DNA of 64,000 nucleotides from Nakataea oryzae. Its lineage: Eukaryota > Ascomycota > Sordariomycetes > Magnaporthales > Magnaporthaceae. The notes beneath the pieces were generated by a model, which ran no database searches, had not been told where the DNA came from, and was given only the letters and a program-made list of their open reading frames with translations. This document shows positions 19,708-29,778 of the stretch, in pieces; the first letter of the stretch is position 1; each line of letters begins with the position of its first letter. Made by a program: the position numbers and the translations under genes. The stretch covers positions 1-64,000 of the forward strand of contig PYSQ01000003.1 of assembly GCA_003049435.1 (NCBI GenBank), given 5' to 3'.

Positions 19708-20121
19708 ATGTTCAACGCATCACAGAACAAGCAAGTCCCAGCAACCGACCTACCACAACCCAAGATGAAGCCAGTCATGTCCGTTCCTGGCGAGAATTCA
19801 AAGCCCAAGCAGATCTACGCCGAGACGATTGGCAAACTCATGGCCCTGTTCCATCCTAAAACCCCTAAGGAGAGGGATCTGGAGAGGTTGGAGAGGGTCC
19901 AGAAGAAGTACAGAATGCTTCAGCACAAGACGCCCAGGTCCAAGAACGAGGCGAAGGCCGCCAAGCAGGCCGATGCTAAGGCTTCGGCAAATGACATGCT
20001 GTCAGCAAACGCCTCTGTTGAAAGGTGTCTTGGAATGCAGGGTAACTGCGGCCCTGTAGCCACTGTAATTACAGTGGTTCAGGGCCTATATTGTGTACTG
20101 TCGCTTTTCTATTTACAGTGA
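19708..20121 (+). CDS. Small lysine-rich hypothetical protein, 3' end overlaps a repeat
   Basis: Open frame of 137 residues with no recognised domain. Residues about 30-100 are Lys/Glu/Arg-rich and predicted helical (KERDLERLERVQKKYRMLQ). The last 25 residues are hydrophobic and encoded by a perfect palindrome and the AT-rich repeat block that follows, so the natural C-terminus may have been replaced by an inserted element. The ATG lies in a reasonable A-rich context (AAGAAATG). Alternatives are a chance ORF or a truncated gene. Codon use in the first 110 codons looks more coding-like than the tail. Confidence 0.4.
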   Translation: MFNASQNKQVPATDLPQPKMKPVMSVPGENSKPKQIYAETIGKLMALFHPKTPKERDLERLERVQKKYRMLQHKTPRSKNEAKAAKQADAKASANDMLSANASVERCLGMQGNCGPVATVITVVQGLYCVLSLFYLQ

Positions 20122-21200
20122 TCTTAGTGAGGGTGCATTGCCTTCCCTCATATACCCTCCGACATGCATCCCGTGCATATCCCGCCCTAAGGGCTTCCGG
20201 TGCCCCAAGCGACTTTCCGAAAAATTATTTTATATGGGATTTTTTAAAAATAGACTTACGGCCACCAAAGCCATCTCCGCGTTGAGCCTCTAAATCTGAC
20301 TTAGGCGTGGCACCCACTTAGGTTGCAGGGTAGGTGTATGGCGGCCCTACAAAGGTACAGGGTAGCCTTTGGTGCGTGCACCTTATGCATTTTCAATGTA
20401 TTGCACCTATCTGCAATACCACGTATACAGGGTAGGTCTAACAATGCAAATAGCACTTGGGCTAATATGCACCCTAAGGTAATACAATTAGCTACAGGGT
20501 AGGTAGTTTGGTATTGTTAATATATTATTATTATAATATATTTTACCCGCTTAACCCTTTCAGGTAATTATGAACTACCCTAACCAACGGACTACCCCAA
20601 CGGAGTCCGGATAAGTTGTGGGGAAATCCGGTTATCCGAACTGGGTTAAACCCTGTTAATAAGGGAATATCTATCTATATAAACTACTGGATTTCCTCCT
20701 TCAAAGGATCCAGTAGTAGAGAATTCTATGCTCAACGCATAGAGCTTGTTACGGGCTAAGCCGCGAGCCGACTGCTGGAGGGTGCCGAAATGGAGTTATT
20801 TAGGTGCTTGCCAGGAAAGGCTCGCCAGTGTATCTAGCCAAGGGAAGTGGTAGGCTTATATACACTGGTTGGAACGGTAGGCCGCGGCTGGGTCTTATCG
20901 GTCCTTATCTGCAGTTCAGCCACAAGGGGCGCAGCCCCTTGCCACAAGGTCCGTGCCTCCAGCTCGGAACCATGACAGAGCTTATCAATATACTACTTTC
21001 CCCTATCAGCATTGATCTCAATAGGTATTATTGTTATAAAGAGATTCCTTTCTAGCAGCTAATATAAATATCAGCCTAGAGTAATCTCACAACCTAAATA
21101 TTACTACAGGGTAGGTACCCTAGGTAGTAATCCCTGTATGCCGGAGCTTATTTTAACAGCCTCCAAGGTAAGGCCCTTATACTTTCTAGGACCCTAAGAC
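20051..21200. repeat. AT-rich repeat block with TACAGGGTAGGT motifs and hairpins
   Basis: The block has much lower GC than its surroundings. The motif TACAGGGTAGGT or a close variant occurs at about 20323, 20356, 20426, 20493 and 21105. The inverted form CCCTGTA occurs near 20052 and 21130. A perfect 18-bp palindrome, CCACTGTAATTACAGTGG, lies at 20060-20077. Two stem-loops lie at 20684-20716 (9-bp arms CTACTGGAT/ATCCAGTAG) and 20726-20742 (6-bp arms CTATGC/GCATAG), downstream of a TATATAAA box. No transposase or polymerase frame is present, so it may be a non-autonomous element, a solo LTR or several nested relics. Confidence 0.6.
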
Positions 21201-21204
21201 TGAG

Positions 21205-21712
21205 ATGGCTGCTCCCGTATGGGCAGTTGAATTTGCGCCTGGCACTGGCCGGAATTTCTTTGGGCGTACCTGATCTAATGCCTCTTGACTCCGCCTAGTG
21301 GGCACAGAAATCGATCAACGCCGTATCTTCAGGCGCTGCCGTTTCCGGCAAGAGCACTGATGAGGGCGAAGGCAGCTCGGCTGTCGGCCAGCCCTCCAAG
21401 AAACCGATGCCGTTGCAGAAGACCCAGCGCCCCCAGCGCAAGACCAATACAAATGAGGTCATCAACAAGCTGCTATCACTTATAGAGGAGCGCGAGGAGA
21501 CTCGGCAGGCAATGAATTACCCTCTCCAGCTCAATGCTGGTGGGCGTTCAGACCAATTCCAATTTGTGAGTAACTGACCATGCTTTCATGGAGCATGATT
21601 GTGTCCTACCAATCCTTCGCCGAATATCTTCAAGCCTGACCATGATTACACCTCACAGTTGCTAACTATCAGTTTGACCGAAAAGAAAAAGAAGACCTCG
21701 CGAGACCACTAG
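21205..21712 (+). CDS. Small three-exon hypothetical protein
   Basis: A spliced model giving 110 residues: exons 21205-21216 (MAAP), 21299-21565 and 21659-21712. Introns are 82 nt (GTATGG donor, CTAAT branch, CCTAG acceptor) and 93 nt (GTGAGT donor, CTGACC branch, CACAG acceptor), both in phase 0. Exon 2 stays open for 89 codons with acidic and basic tracts (STDEGEGSS, KKPMPLQKTQRPQRKTNTNE) and a helical stretch LLSLIEEREETRQ. The protein ends in a basic EKKKKTSRDH. I do not recognise a family. Support comes from splice signals and matching phases only. Exon 1 is tiny and could be wrong. Confidence 0.42.
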
Positions 21713-23627
21713 CCTCTGTAGCTGAACAGTCAACGAAACCAAGTTCTCTGCTAATGCAGCGACAGCGATCAGAAGGGGCCCCCCAATCAGTATCAATCCT
21801 TGTTCGCTGGCTGGCTTGGGAGAGCCCCAAGAGCAATGTGGCAAAATTTTGTTTTTGAGAATGGAAAGAGCCATAGCGCTGGGATTCCATAGCAGGATGA
21901 GCCATGGCTTGCCACGAGGTCCTGGGCTGCCAGATTAATAGAAAATTGTCTTTCCAGATCCTTGCATATTCCAAGTCGAATCCAACGGTCATCTTCCCAC
22001 TCTTCTTGCAAGACCTCCAAAGAATCCCATTTCGTTTGATACTGGGCAGTACTCACAGTCACATGTGCACATGTACCTGTTCAGATGGCAAGACACAGAC
22101 TGCTGATGGCCACAGCCGACCAAGCGCCCTCCATTTCTTTGGCTTCCTCGGGGCAGGGTATGCCGCAGCCAGGGCGACGAACAGGGCGGTGACGAAGTAG
22201 ACGCCATTTCATCTACGAGATTTCCAAGACAAAGCCTCAGGACTGTCTGTTTCTTTGGTGACAGCCAGCTTTCTCTCTTATTCTTTGCCCGGCCCATATT
22301 TACAGAACGCGACCTCACGGTTGGATGGTGTGTCCCGATTTTCCTTGATCGTTACCATTGCCTCATAAAAGATCCTTTACAGCTAAGCAGGGGCTGCTGG
22401 TACATTCTCTGTGGGTTATTTTGTTTTTCAAGCTTCCAATCGGGCGAACTGTCCGCTAGCTATACTATCCTACGCTCGATGCCGCCGCTGTCGTCTTGGC
22501 ATGAGGTCAGGGGTGCCGAGTGGTCGACGATGATGGAGCGGAGGGCTGGGAAGGTGGGCCGGGGGACGGCAGTGGTTTGCTCGTGGAAGAGGCGGGGGCT
22601 CTGGGAGTAATGGCGAAGGGTTGGGCCGAGGTGTCGTCGGCGGTAAGGCCGGTGATGCTATACGCGGGCGGTGCAGTGGGGCCGCCAGACGTTAAGACCA
22701 TGGATCTGCCCGTCAAGTCTGGCAGCTGGGAGGTTTGCTGTGTCTAGCCTTGCAGTGCCGGGCGACCTCTACAGACAAAGATATTAGCAGTGTGAGATTC
22801 ATTACCGGGATTTGATACGACTGATGCCGTAGGAATAAGGCTATGGGTCAAGGACGTTGCCAGTCATCCAGACCAGAGATTGGATGTGAGGCTGGGGTGA
22901 AAAATAACAAGCAAAAAAGAAGGGTTTTACAGGGAATAGTAGCCTGAGCTTAAGCGCTAGGCACCCAACCAAAATTGCCCCACGTTGCCCAGGCCCAGGC
23001 TGCACATAGCGGCATCTTTTTGTCCAATTTTCCCCTCGCCAAGCATCCCACCCGCTCCACCATCAACGAAGCCATGGAAAGAGCATTCTCCCAGAAGCAC
23101 GCCCGTGCCTTTCCCGAGTCTACAGTCTGCTCAAACCAATCGCTTCTGGTCGGAAAGACATAGCCGGCGCAAAGCGTCGTTGAGATTTCGTGTCAAGCTT
23201 GAAGGGTTGTGCAGGTCGGCATGGCACCCGTCGAGATGAAGGCGTAAGCTGCAGATGCCCAAATGGCGCCACGTCGTTGCATGGCAAAGCAGGATCGAAT
23301 CAATGGTTAGTCATCGCCCACATGCCCACCCGCCTCCAACTGCACACATCGGTTGCGTCACTCGCGCCGCTCCATGCCGCTTTCGTGCATTAGCTGATTG
23401 CCAGCCGAGCCGCTGTGGAGCACAGCTCCGTCAGTTGGGGCTCCATGGAAGTGATTTAGGTGCTGTGCTGGGGCTTCCTTGGCCCCGTCTGTTCGCTCAC
23501 ATCCCACGCGGCATCGTCGAACCACACCCGTCCTGTCTTGGCACCAACCGGCCGCAGCCACCCCTGGACCGCGTCGCTGAGAACAACGATCCCGACTGTC
23601 CTGCCATCTGCCGCCTCGAAAAAAAAA
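21713..23627. other. Intergenic region with weak minus-strand frames
   Basis: Upstream of malic enzyme. A minus-strand frame at about 21793-22062 (EVLQEEWEDDRWIRLGICKD) has protein-like composition and a GTGAGT near its 5' end, but I cannot assemble a consistent gene. The remainder shows nothing recognisable. Confidence 0.35.
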
Positions 23628-25439
23628 ATGCCCGGGAGCGCCAGGTTTGCTCACCTGCCCCTGAGCACCAGTGGCCCGCTCGACTGCGCCCTGACCGGCA
23701 CAGCGCTGCTGAACCACCCCTTTTTCAACAAAGGCACCGCCTTCACCAAAGATGAGCGCCGCAACTTTGGCCTGTCCGGCCTGCTGCCCCAGAATGTCCA
23801 GTCCCTGGAGCACCAGGTGGACCGCGCATACGCCCAGTACTCGGCCCAGGCCGACGACCTGGCCAAGAACTCTTTCCTGACATCGCTCAAGGAACAAAAC
23901 GAGGTCCTCTTCTTCCGTCTCCTCCACGACCACTTGTCAGAGATGTTCAGCGTCGTCTACACCCCGACCGAGGGCGATGCCATCCAGGACTACTCGCGCC
24001 TCTTCCGCCGGCCCGAGGGCTGCTTCCTCAACGTAAACGACGTCGACCGCGTGCGCCACGACCTCGCCCAGTGGGGGCGCCCGCAGGACGTCGACTACAT
24101 CGTCGTCTCCGACGGCGAGGAGATCCTCGGCATCGGCGACCAGGGCTGCGGCGGCATCCTCATCTCGGTCGCAAAGCTGACCCTCGCCACCCTCTGCGCC
24201 GGCGTGCATCCGAACCGCACCCTGCCGGTCGTCCTAGACTGCGGAACCGACAACGAGGCGCTGCTCGAGGACCCGCTGTACCTCGGCCTGCGCGAGCGCC
24301 GCGTCCGGGGCGAGCGCTACGACGCCCTCGTCGAAGAGTTCGTCAGCGCCGCCCGCGACCTGTTCCCCCGCGCCTACATCCACTTTGAGGACTTTGGCTT
24401 GTCCAACGCCCGCCGCATCCTCGAGCGGTACCGGCCCCGCGTCCCCTGCTTCAACGACGACGTCCAGGGGACAGGGTGTGTCGCACTGGCGGCCATCATG
24501 GCAGGCCTGCGCGTCGCGGCGGGCGGCGACAAGGAGACATCTGGCCTGGCGGGCCTGCGCCTCGTCGTGTTTGGCGGCGGCAGCGCGGGCATGGGCATCG
24601 CGGACCAGGTGCGCGACGCCGTCGCCGCCGAGCGCGGCGTCTCCAAGGCCGAGGCCGCGCGCCAGGTCTGGATCATCGACAAGCCGGGCCTGCTCACGAC
24701 GGCCGTGGACACGGACGGCGCGCAGGCGGCCTACGCCAGGCCCGAGCAGGAGTGGCGGGGCAAGCCCACGGACCTGCTGGGCGTCGTGCGCGAGGTGCGG
24801 CCCAACGTCCTGGTCGGCACGTCGACGGTGCCCGGCGCCTTCACGCGCGAGGTGGTCGAGGCCATGGCGCAGGGCGCCGAGCGGCCCGTCATCATGCCGC
24901 TGTCGAACCCGACGCGGCTGCACGAGGCCGTCCCGGGCGACCTGCTGGCGTGGACCGGCGGCAGGGCGCTCGTCGCGACGGGGTCGCCCTTCAAGCCCGC
25001 CAAGGGCCCCTGGGGAGAGGGCGGGCGCGAGATCGAGGTCGAGGTGGCCGAGTGCAATAACTCGGTCGTGTTCCCGGGCATCGGGCTCGGCTGCGTCCTG
25101 AGCCGCGCGCGCCTGCTGACGGACCGCATGCTGGTCGCCGCGGTGCGGGAGCTGGCGGCCCTCAGCCCGGCGCTCGGGGACCCGACGGCGCCGCTGCTGC
25201 CGGGCGTCGAGGCGGTCAGGGACGTGAGCGTCGCCGTCGCAAAGGGAGTCATCAAGGAGGCCGTGCAGGAGGGCGTCGCGACCGAGGAGGGCATCCCCGG
25301 CGACGACAGCGACCTCGAGGAGTGGATCCGCGAGCAGATGTGGGTGCCCGACTACCGGCCGCTCAAGCGGGTTGACATGGGCAGCGCCAGCAGGGAGGCC
25401 AAGGGGGAGCTCAAGATAGCGGGCAGCCTGGCCAAGTAG
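23628..25439 (+). CDS. Malic enzyme (malate dehydrogenase, oxaloacetate-decarboxylating)
   Basis: Intronless 603-residue enzyme converting malate to pyruvate and CO2 with reduction of NAD(P), linking TCA intermediates to pyruvate and reductant supply. Motifs in order: FSVVYTPTEGDAIQDYSRLF (malic N-domain), VSDGEEILGIGDQGCGGI with the catalytic loop, FEDFGLSNARRILERYRP and CFNDDVQGTG (divalent metal and substrate residues E/D/D), VVFGGGSAGMGIADQV (dinucleotide fold), and PLSNPTRLHEA with a later FPGIGLGC. The length fits fungal malic enzymes. The start follows a run of A (23619-23627); an upstream in-frame ATG at 23460 would add 56 residues of poor coding character. Whether the protein is cytosolic or mitochondrial, and NAD or NADP dependent, is not decidable by eye. 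Confidence 0.92.
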   Translation: MPGSARFAHLPLSTSGPLDCALTGTALLNHPFFNKGTAFTKDERRNFGLSGLLPQNVQSLEHQVDRAYAQYSAQADDLAKNSFLTSLKEQNEVLFFRLLHDHLSEMFSVVYTPTEGDAIQDYSRLFRRPEGCFLNVNDVDRVRHDLAQWGRPQDVDYIVVSDGEEILGIGDQGCGGILISVAKLTLATLCAGVHPNRTLPVVLDCGTDNEALLEDPLYLGLRERRVRGERYDALVEEFVSAARDLFPRAYIHFEDFGLSNARRILERYRPRVPCFNDDVQGTGCVALAAIMAGLRVAAGGDKETSGLAGLRLVVFGGGSAGMGIADQVRDAVAAERGVSKAEAARQVWIIDKPGLLTTAVDTDGAQAAYARPEQEWRGKPTDLLGVVREVRPNVLVGTSTVPGAFTREVVEAMAQGAERPVIMPLSNPTRLHEAVPGDLLAWTGGRALVATGSPFKPAKGPWGEGGREIEVEVAECNNSVVFPGIGLGCVLSRARLLTDRMLVAAVRELAALSPALGDPTAPLLPGVEAVRDVSVAVAKGVIKEAVQEGVATEEGIPGDDSDLEEWIREQMWVPDYRPLKRVDMGSASREAKGELKIAGSLAK

Positions 25440-26205
25440 AACAGATTCACGTTGACGGGATGGAGTGCACAGAGACGGAATTGGACGGGCTTGCTTGTCG
25501 CCGAGTGCAGGAAAAACTTTCGAGGTGCAGACAGAGGGACGTGTCGATCCAGTTGCATTTGCTGCTACAAGACTGGAGCAGAGAGATGAATAACATTGTC
25601 CGCATGAACAAAGATGACCCGTACGAGGAGGTGGGCTCTACCCTATACCCGGCCTCCTTTGGGCAAATTGGTGCTCTTGGTTACCAGGATTGGGCGCTTA
25701 TTCGATGCAGGTCATACAGTTCAACCACCCACAGCATTCTTTGTGCTTCGCACAACCCGTATTCACCTTTGTGCGACAGCTTTGTACGTGGTAGTCCAGA
25801 GTGATACCGTTTCTGAATTCAATGAGACTGGCCACATGACCAAGGCTATTGTCGGTGACGAGAGGGAGCACATCACAATGGAAACATTGCTGCTAACCGA
25901 GTCTGAACACCATCGGGCTCCATCAGTATACCCTGCAGTGTAATCCATTTGGTATGGCGTTACAATTAGACACTTCCATCATGATTTGGGCAGATGAGGT
26001 GGCTGGGGCTTTTTCCTCTGCCGCTTCTCTCGAACAAAAATATTGATGTAGCTCAGTGACTTCAAGTGTACAAGGGGCAGGTCAGGAAGTGACTTGTTGG
26101 TGGGGTTCGAACGGAAAACCAGCTTTCCCGTAACCCAGCACCACACTAACCAATCCTCCCATTGCCTGACGCAAAATTAACCTGTTCCCGTCCAGGCCTA
26201 TGAAA
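25440..26205. other. Intergenic region with a tRNA-like box pair
   Basis: 3' flank of malic enzyme and upstream of the duplicated orphan family. At 26104-26152 the minus strand has TGGTTAGTGTGG followed, at tRNA-like spacing, by GTTCGAAC. This resembles RNA polymerase III A and B boxes, but I cannot fold a complete cloverleaf. Nothing else was recognised. Confidence 0.35.
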
Positions 26206-26788
26206 ATGCCTACGAGCTTTCAGGACATCGAAGTATGTATGGCCACCCTCGCCAACACATGAGCCTTTGCTTTCGAAAAAGCCAGTTCAGGTCTATTGCA
26301 GCTCAAAAAGCACGGGAACCGCATCGAAGATGCCTCCAACCATAGGTCTCTCCTATCAGACAAGGCCCGAGAAGCACACATCGAAAAGCTCAGTGAGCTC
26401 GTCGAAGACATGGAGCTTGACCGCGCGGACACGCTGGAAGCTGTTGAGAAGTGCTACGAAATCTGGCCATTCTTGGATGTGAAAGATTCCTGCGCTCATA
26501 TCGACGATTTTTGCGCCAGGCAGGATGCGCATGTGAAAAGTGCAAAGAGCATTAGCGACGCAGAGGCATATATCAAAGCCGTTCGCAGTCTCGCTGTAGA
26601 ACTCAAACATTTCATCCCGGTTGCTAAAGTTCTGGAATACCGGGTAGGGAAGGTCGGGAAGGAGTTCAAGGAATGCAATCAACTAACCGGGGGCTATTGC
26701 CAAAAGCTCGTGGACGGGGGCTTCAATCTCCTCTCATTCGTTACAGCTTGCGCAGCTTTACGAATTGGCAGTCAGAGAGCTGGAGTGA
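26206..26788 (+). pseudogene. Pseudogene copy of the orphan family at 27144
   Basis: Begins MPTSFQDIEVCMATLAN, aligning with MPPNAWDIENRMAIIAAN of the intact downstream paralogue, then hits TGA at codon 19. The frame continues with matching sequence: KLSELVEDMELDRAD versus RLSELVELESPRLVD, and ECNQLTGGYCQKLVDG versus ECSEMTGDYCQKLADG. After that motif it has four extra bases relative to the paralogue. The conserved ending QLAQLYELAVRELE is therefore read in another frame, stopping at 26786-26788. One could postulate an intron around the early TGA (GTATGT donor follows DIE), but the sequence inside it still aligns with paralogue coding sequence. Confidence 0.68.
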
Positions 26789-27143
26789 AAGCCCATTTTT
26801 CCGCGGTGAAGCATGCTTCTTGGAGTGCATGGAGATCGACTGCTTTTGTTTTTGATGGAAAACAAGCTGCTCCCAGCGCTAGAACAACGATAGGTTAATC
26901 TCGAGCCAGCTATGGCGGACGGCGTGACTGGTTCTTCTTCATGCCGCTCCACCTCCTTTCGTTTCTACAAGCAATCATTCTTTACTCTGGCAAGGATGTT
27001 TCACTGCCCAGCTGAGTCTGAGCATATAAGGCTGGCTAAGTTGTAGACTTTTGGTTGCAAATGTGGAGCTAACACTCACACAACGAGAGAACATCCAAAT
27101 CCTCCCGTTTTTCGATAATCTACTCCTGCCCCAGCCCGCTACA
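26789..27143 (+). promoter_or_regulatory. Promoter region of the intact orphan gene
   Basis: A box GCATATAAGGCTGGCTAAGT at about 27023-27042 lies about 100 nt before the ATG. A related box, GCATATAAGGTGGGTGAAGT, recurs near 27888 downstream of the gene, which suggests a conserved TATA-containing core promoter duplicated with the family. Confidence 0.5.
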
Positions 27144-27755
27144 ATGCCACCGAACGCTTGGGATATCGAAAATCGCATGGCCATTATCGCCGCCAACAAA
27201 GCCGGTATTTGCAGCACAGCCAGGAGTGCGGTGTGGACATTTCTCCAGTGCGAAACGCGCATCCAAGTTCACTGCGAGGATCCGCATCAACAGGCCGCTG
27301 CGGTTGACACCCAAAGGGAACACGCCAATGAGCTCCACCGGCTCTCCGAGCTTGTTGAGCTTGAGAGCCCTCGCTTGGTCGACTCGGTCAACAACTGCCA
27401 CATGTACGTGTCGCAACTTTGGGCCAACAATCAGAATCACGCCGCGTGGCTCAACAACTTCTGCGCCTGGCAGGCCCAGCACACAAAAATTGCAAAGGAA
27501 CGCAATGACCTGGCGGCGTATTGCAGAGACCTCAGCCGGCTCAACAGGGAAATAGCAGCAGGGATGCCGATGATAAAGGCCATGGTGGACCGGCTGCTCA
27601 CCCTGTGGGAGGAGCTTTGCGAATGCAGTGAGATGACTGGGGATTATTGCCAGAAGCTCGCTGACGGGACCCCGTGCCACCACTATGCACACCTTGCGTG
27701 GCTCTATGAGTTGGCCGTGAAAGAGCTGGAGGAGGAATCCACATTTTTGGGCTAA
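27144..27755 (+). CDS. Orphan helical protein, intact member of a tandem family
   Basis: 203-residue intronless frame starting MPPNAWDIENRM. No known domain was recognised. Predicted mostly alpha-helical, with several Cys and Trp residues and a conserved C-terminal core ECSEMTGDYCQKLADG followed by LYELAVKELEEE. No signal peptide or membrane segment was seen. It is clearly paralogous to the damaged copy 0.4 kb upstream: the blocks DIE, SELVE, NFCAWQAQHTKIAK versus DFCARQDAHVKSAK, and TGxYCQKLxDG match. A further copy of its promoter box follows downstream. The start ATG is favoured because the paralogue's alignment begins at the same residue. Function is unknown. Confidence 0.65.
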   Translation: MPPNAWDIENRMAIIAANKAGICSTARSAVWTFLQCETRIQVHCEDPHQQAAAVDTQREHANELHRLSELVELESPRLVDSVNNCHMYVSQLWANNQNHAAWLNNFCAWQAQHTKIAKERNDLAAYCRDLSRLNREIAAGMPMIKAMVDRLLTLWEELCECSEMTGDYCQKLADGTPCHHYAHLAWLYELAVKELEEESTFLG

Positions 27756-28999
27756 AGTAGGTCCTTCGTAATTATTGCATGGCCGTCAGCTGCCAGAATA
27801 TCCTCTTCATGGCTGCGTCTAATTGTTTTCCAGGTGCATTCACTCGCCCCTCCAGCAAGCATGCTTGACAATCTGATCTGTCCAAAGCATATAAGGTGGG
27901 TGAAGTTAGTAATTAATTAGTTGGCTGCAAACGTAATCCAATTCCATGCACATCTCTCCGCCGGCTTAATGGCACTTCCACCTTAGCCGTAGCGCTTGGC
28001 TATCCACTATGCTGTGCCTCCTAGTTGTGTCATAGACCGTACCAAACAGCAATCCAACCAATCGCATCCCCTACCTTGTTTTGTTGCTCAGGCTCTGCAT
28101 GCCTATCTCCACTCTTTCCACATCTACTCACGTCAACTGCTCGTTCCATCTCGCTTGGAATTTTACAATAACATGCTTTTGCAGTCTGTTCTGTTCGTAG
28201 CCGTATGCGGCCCGGTGGCGGGCCGACCGAGAATAGTCAATAATTAAAAGCACCAGGTCAGCTTGCATCGCTTGGCTTCTCTTTATCCACCAATTAGAAA
28301 AGCCTGTTTTCCTCGTGCCGCTCTTCCCGATTGTGGGCACAGATTCCGTGCTGACGTTGGCCAAAGGCACCAAGAAGTGCCGGTCCACCTTTCAAGTTAC
28401 ATGCATATCCCTTTGCCGGAGATGATCATCCAACTTGGGCAGACAGCCTCAGTAGGTCAATCGAATCAAACACATTCTCGGGGTTAAATCTGACAGCCCA
28501 GATGCTTTGAGCTGCTGGTCAGAGTCTGGGCACTTGTGAGTCTGAGACTTTCTCCTTGGAAACATCAGCAACTTCGGGGGATCTGCGCTCATGTGCTGAC
28601 ATATTATGCCTTTTGCGTTTCTGCGCCGACCCATCCGTACATTGGCCCCGTTTCCAGCGAATCAAGGGCTCTGCCTGGGCTTCAATGGGAAGAATACCGT
28701 TGCTTGGGCCAATTTTTCGTATGCCAGAGACTGAGCGGAGCGGTCTTGGGAAATTTTGGCATACGCCATATCGTCACATCGACTCACAGTAGCCTCTCCA
28801 GTCCGCGGTGCAAAGAGGCTTTGACGATGTGTATAAAAGAGCAGCGAGTTGCCCTCACCTCTTCTAGTTCAGGGAAGACTCCAGCACTCAGAGCAGCAAG
28901 CAGCCAGCACGGAGAAAGCAGCAAACAAGGACTCATCGCACACAAGTCTCTTCAGTCCATACCCTGTACAGGATTCTTCTTTGAACTCGGTTCTTCAAG
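27756..28999 (+). promoter_or_regulatory. Region with a third promoter-like relic and the promoter of the secreted-protein gene
   Basis: At about 27888 a third TATA-type box of the orphan family is followed by sequence similar to the intact gene's leader (GTTGGCTGCAAACG versus TTTTGGTTGCAAATG) but no matching ORF. Closer to the next gene, TATAAAA at 28832-28838 lies about 165 nt before the ATG at 29000 and is a plausible TATA box. No other gene was seen. Confidence 0.5.
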
Positions 29000-29778
29000 A
29001 TGCTCTTCACCAAGCTCACCGCCATCCTCGGCCTCGCTGCCGGCCTCACCTCTGCCGTGAACATCCGCTTCTACACCGGCAACAACAGGTGCTCGGGCTC
29101 CTCCACCTCGTGCAGCGACATCAGTAGCAACGTCTGCTGCAACCGAAACGGGGCCAACGCGCGCAGCATCCGGTTCGAGATGAACCGCCGCATCCAAGTC
29201 CGCGGATACGCCGGCGGCGCCTGCAACAACATCGTCATCAGGCAGAACGCCAACCCCCCCTTCTGCATGAGCCGCGGTGACGGTGGCACCTTCACCGGAG
29301 CCGGGTGGGGCGAGCCCACGCTGCGCAAGCGCGGCCTCCTCGAGGAAGCGCCCGAGCAGTGCCCCGCCGGCCAGGAGGCCAACTGCAAGGAGACGGTCAG
29401 GCCCGACAGGGTCAGCATCACCGACGGGACCGAGTACGACGTCAAGGACCTGGACGAGGCCAAGTACGAGGAATTGGTATGTTTCAAGTTCTAGTATTAC
29501 CCGCCCCATAAACTTGCATCTTGGGGAAGCTAACCAAAGACTTGTCGTTCTTCCAATTAGTACGGAAACTTTCTCTTTTACTATTTCTCCTTCGCTCACG
29601 CCCCTTGACATTCTTCTCTCCATCGCTTGAAGCTGGTGTAGATCCCTCGCTTCTACTCCTGAAGTATGTCTTGCTAACAAACATTGTTAATCCTAGCGTC
29701 AACGCCGCCCTCGCCGACTCCTTTGCTGCTGCCGAGGACGTTCCGGAGGAGTTCCAGGCTCTGCGCGTCGCTGTCTAG
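29000..29778 (+). CDS. Small secreted cysteine-containing protein, effector-like; 3' splicing uncertain
   Basis: The signal peptide MLFTKLTAILGLAAGLTSA is followed by a compact domain with six cysteines (CSGSSTSCSDISSNVCC, then CNN and FCM) and a later pair (QCPAGQEANC). A basic LRKRG at about residue 112 could be a Kex2 site. The main frame is open to 29494 (164 residues if unspliced). A second coding-like frame at 29697-29778 ends VPEEFQALRVAV and is preceded by a CTAAC branch site and CCTAG acceptor. The consensus donor at 29477 (GTATGT) gives the wrong phase for it, whereas a weaker donor at 29464 (GTACGA) gives the right phase, for about 182 residues. I favour a spliced product but cannot fix the junction. 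Function is unknown. Confidence 0.68.
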
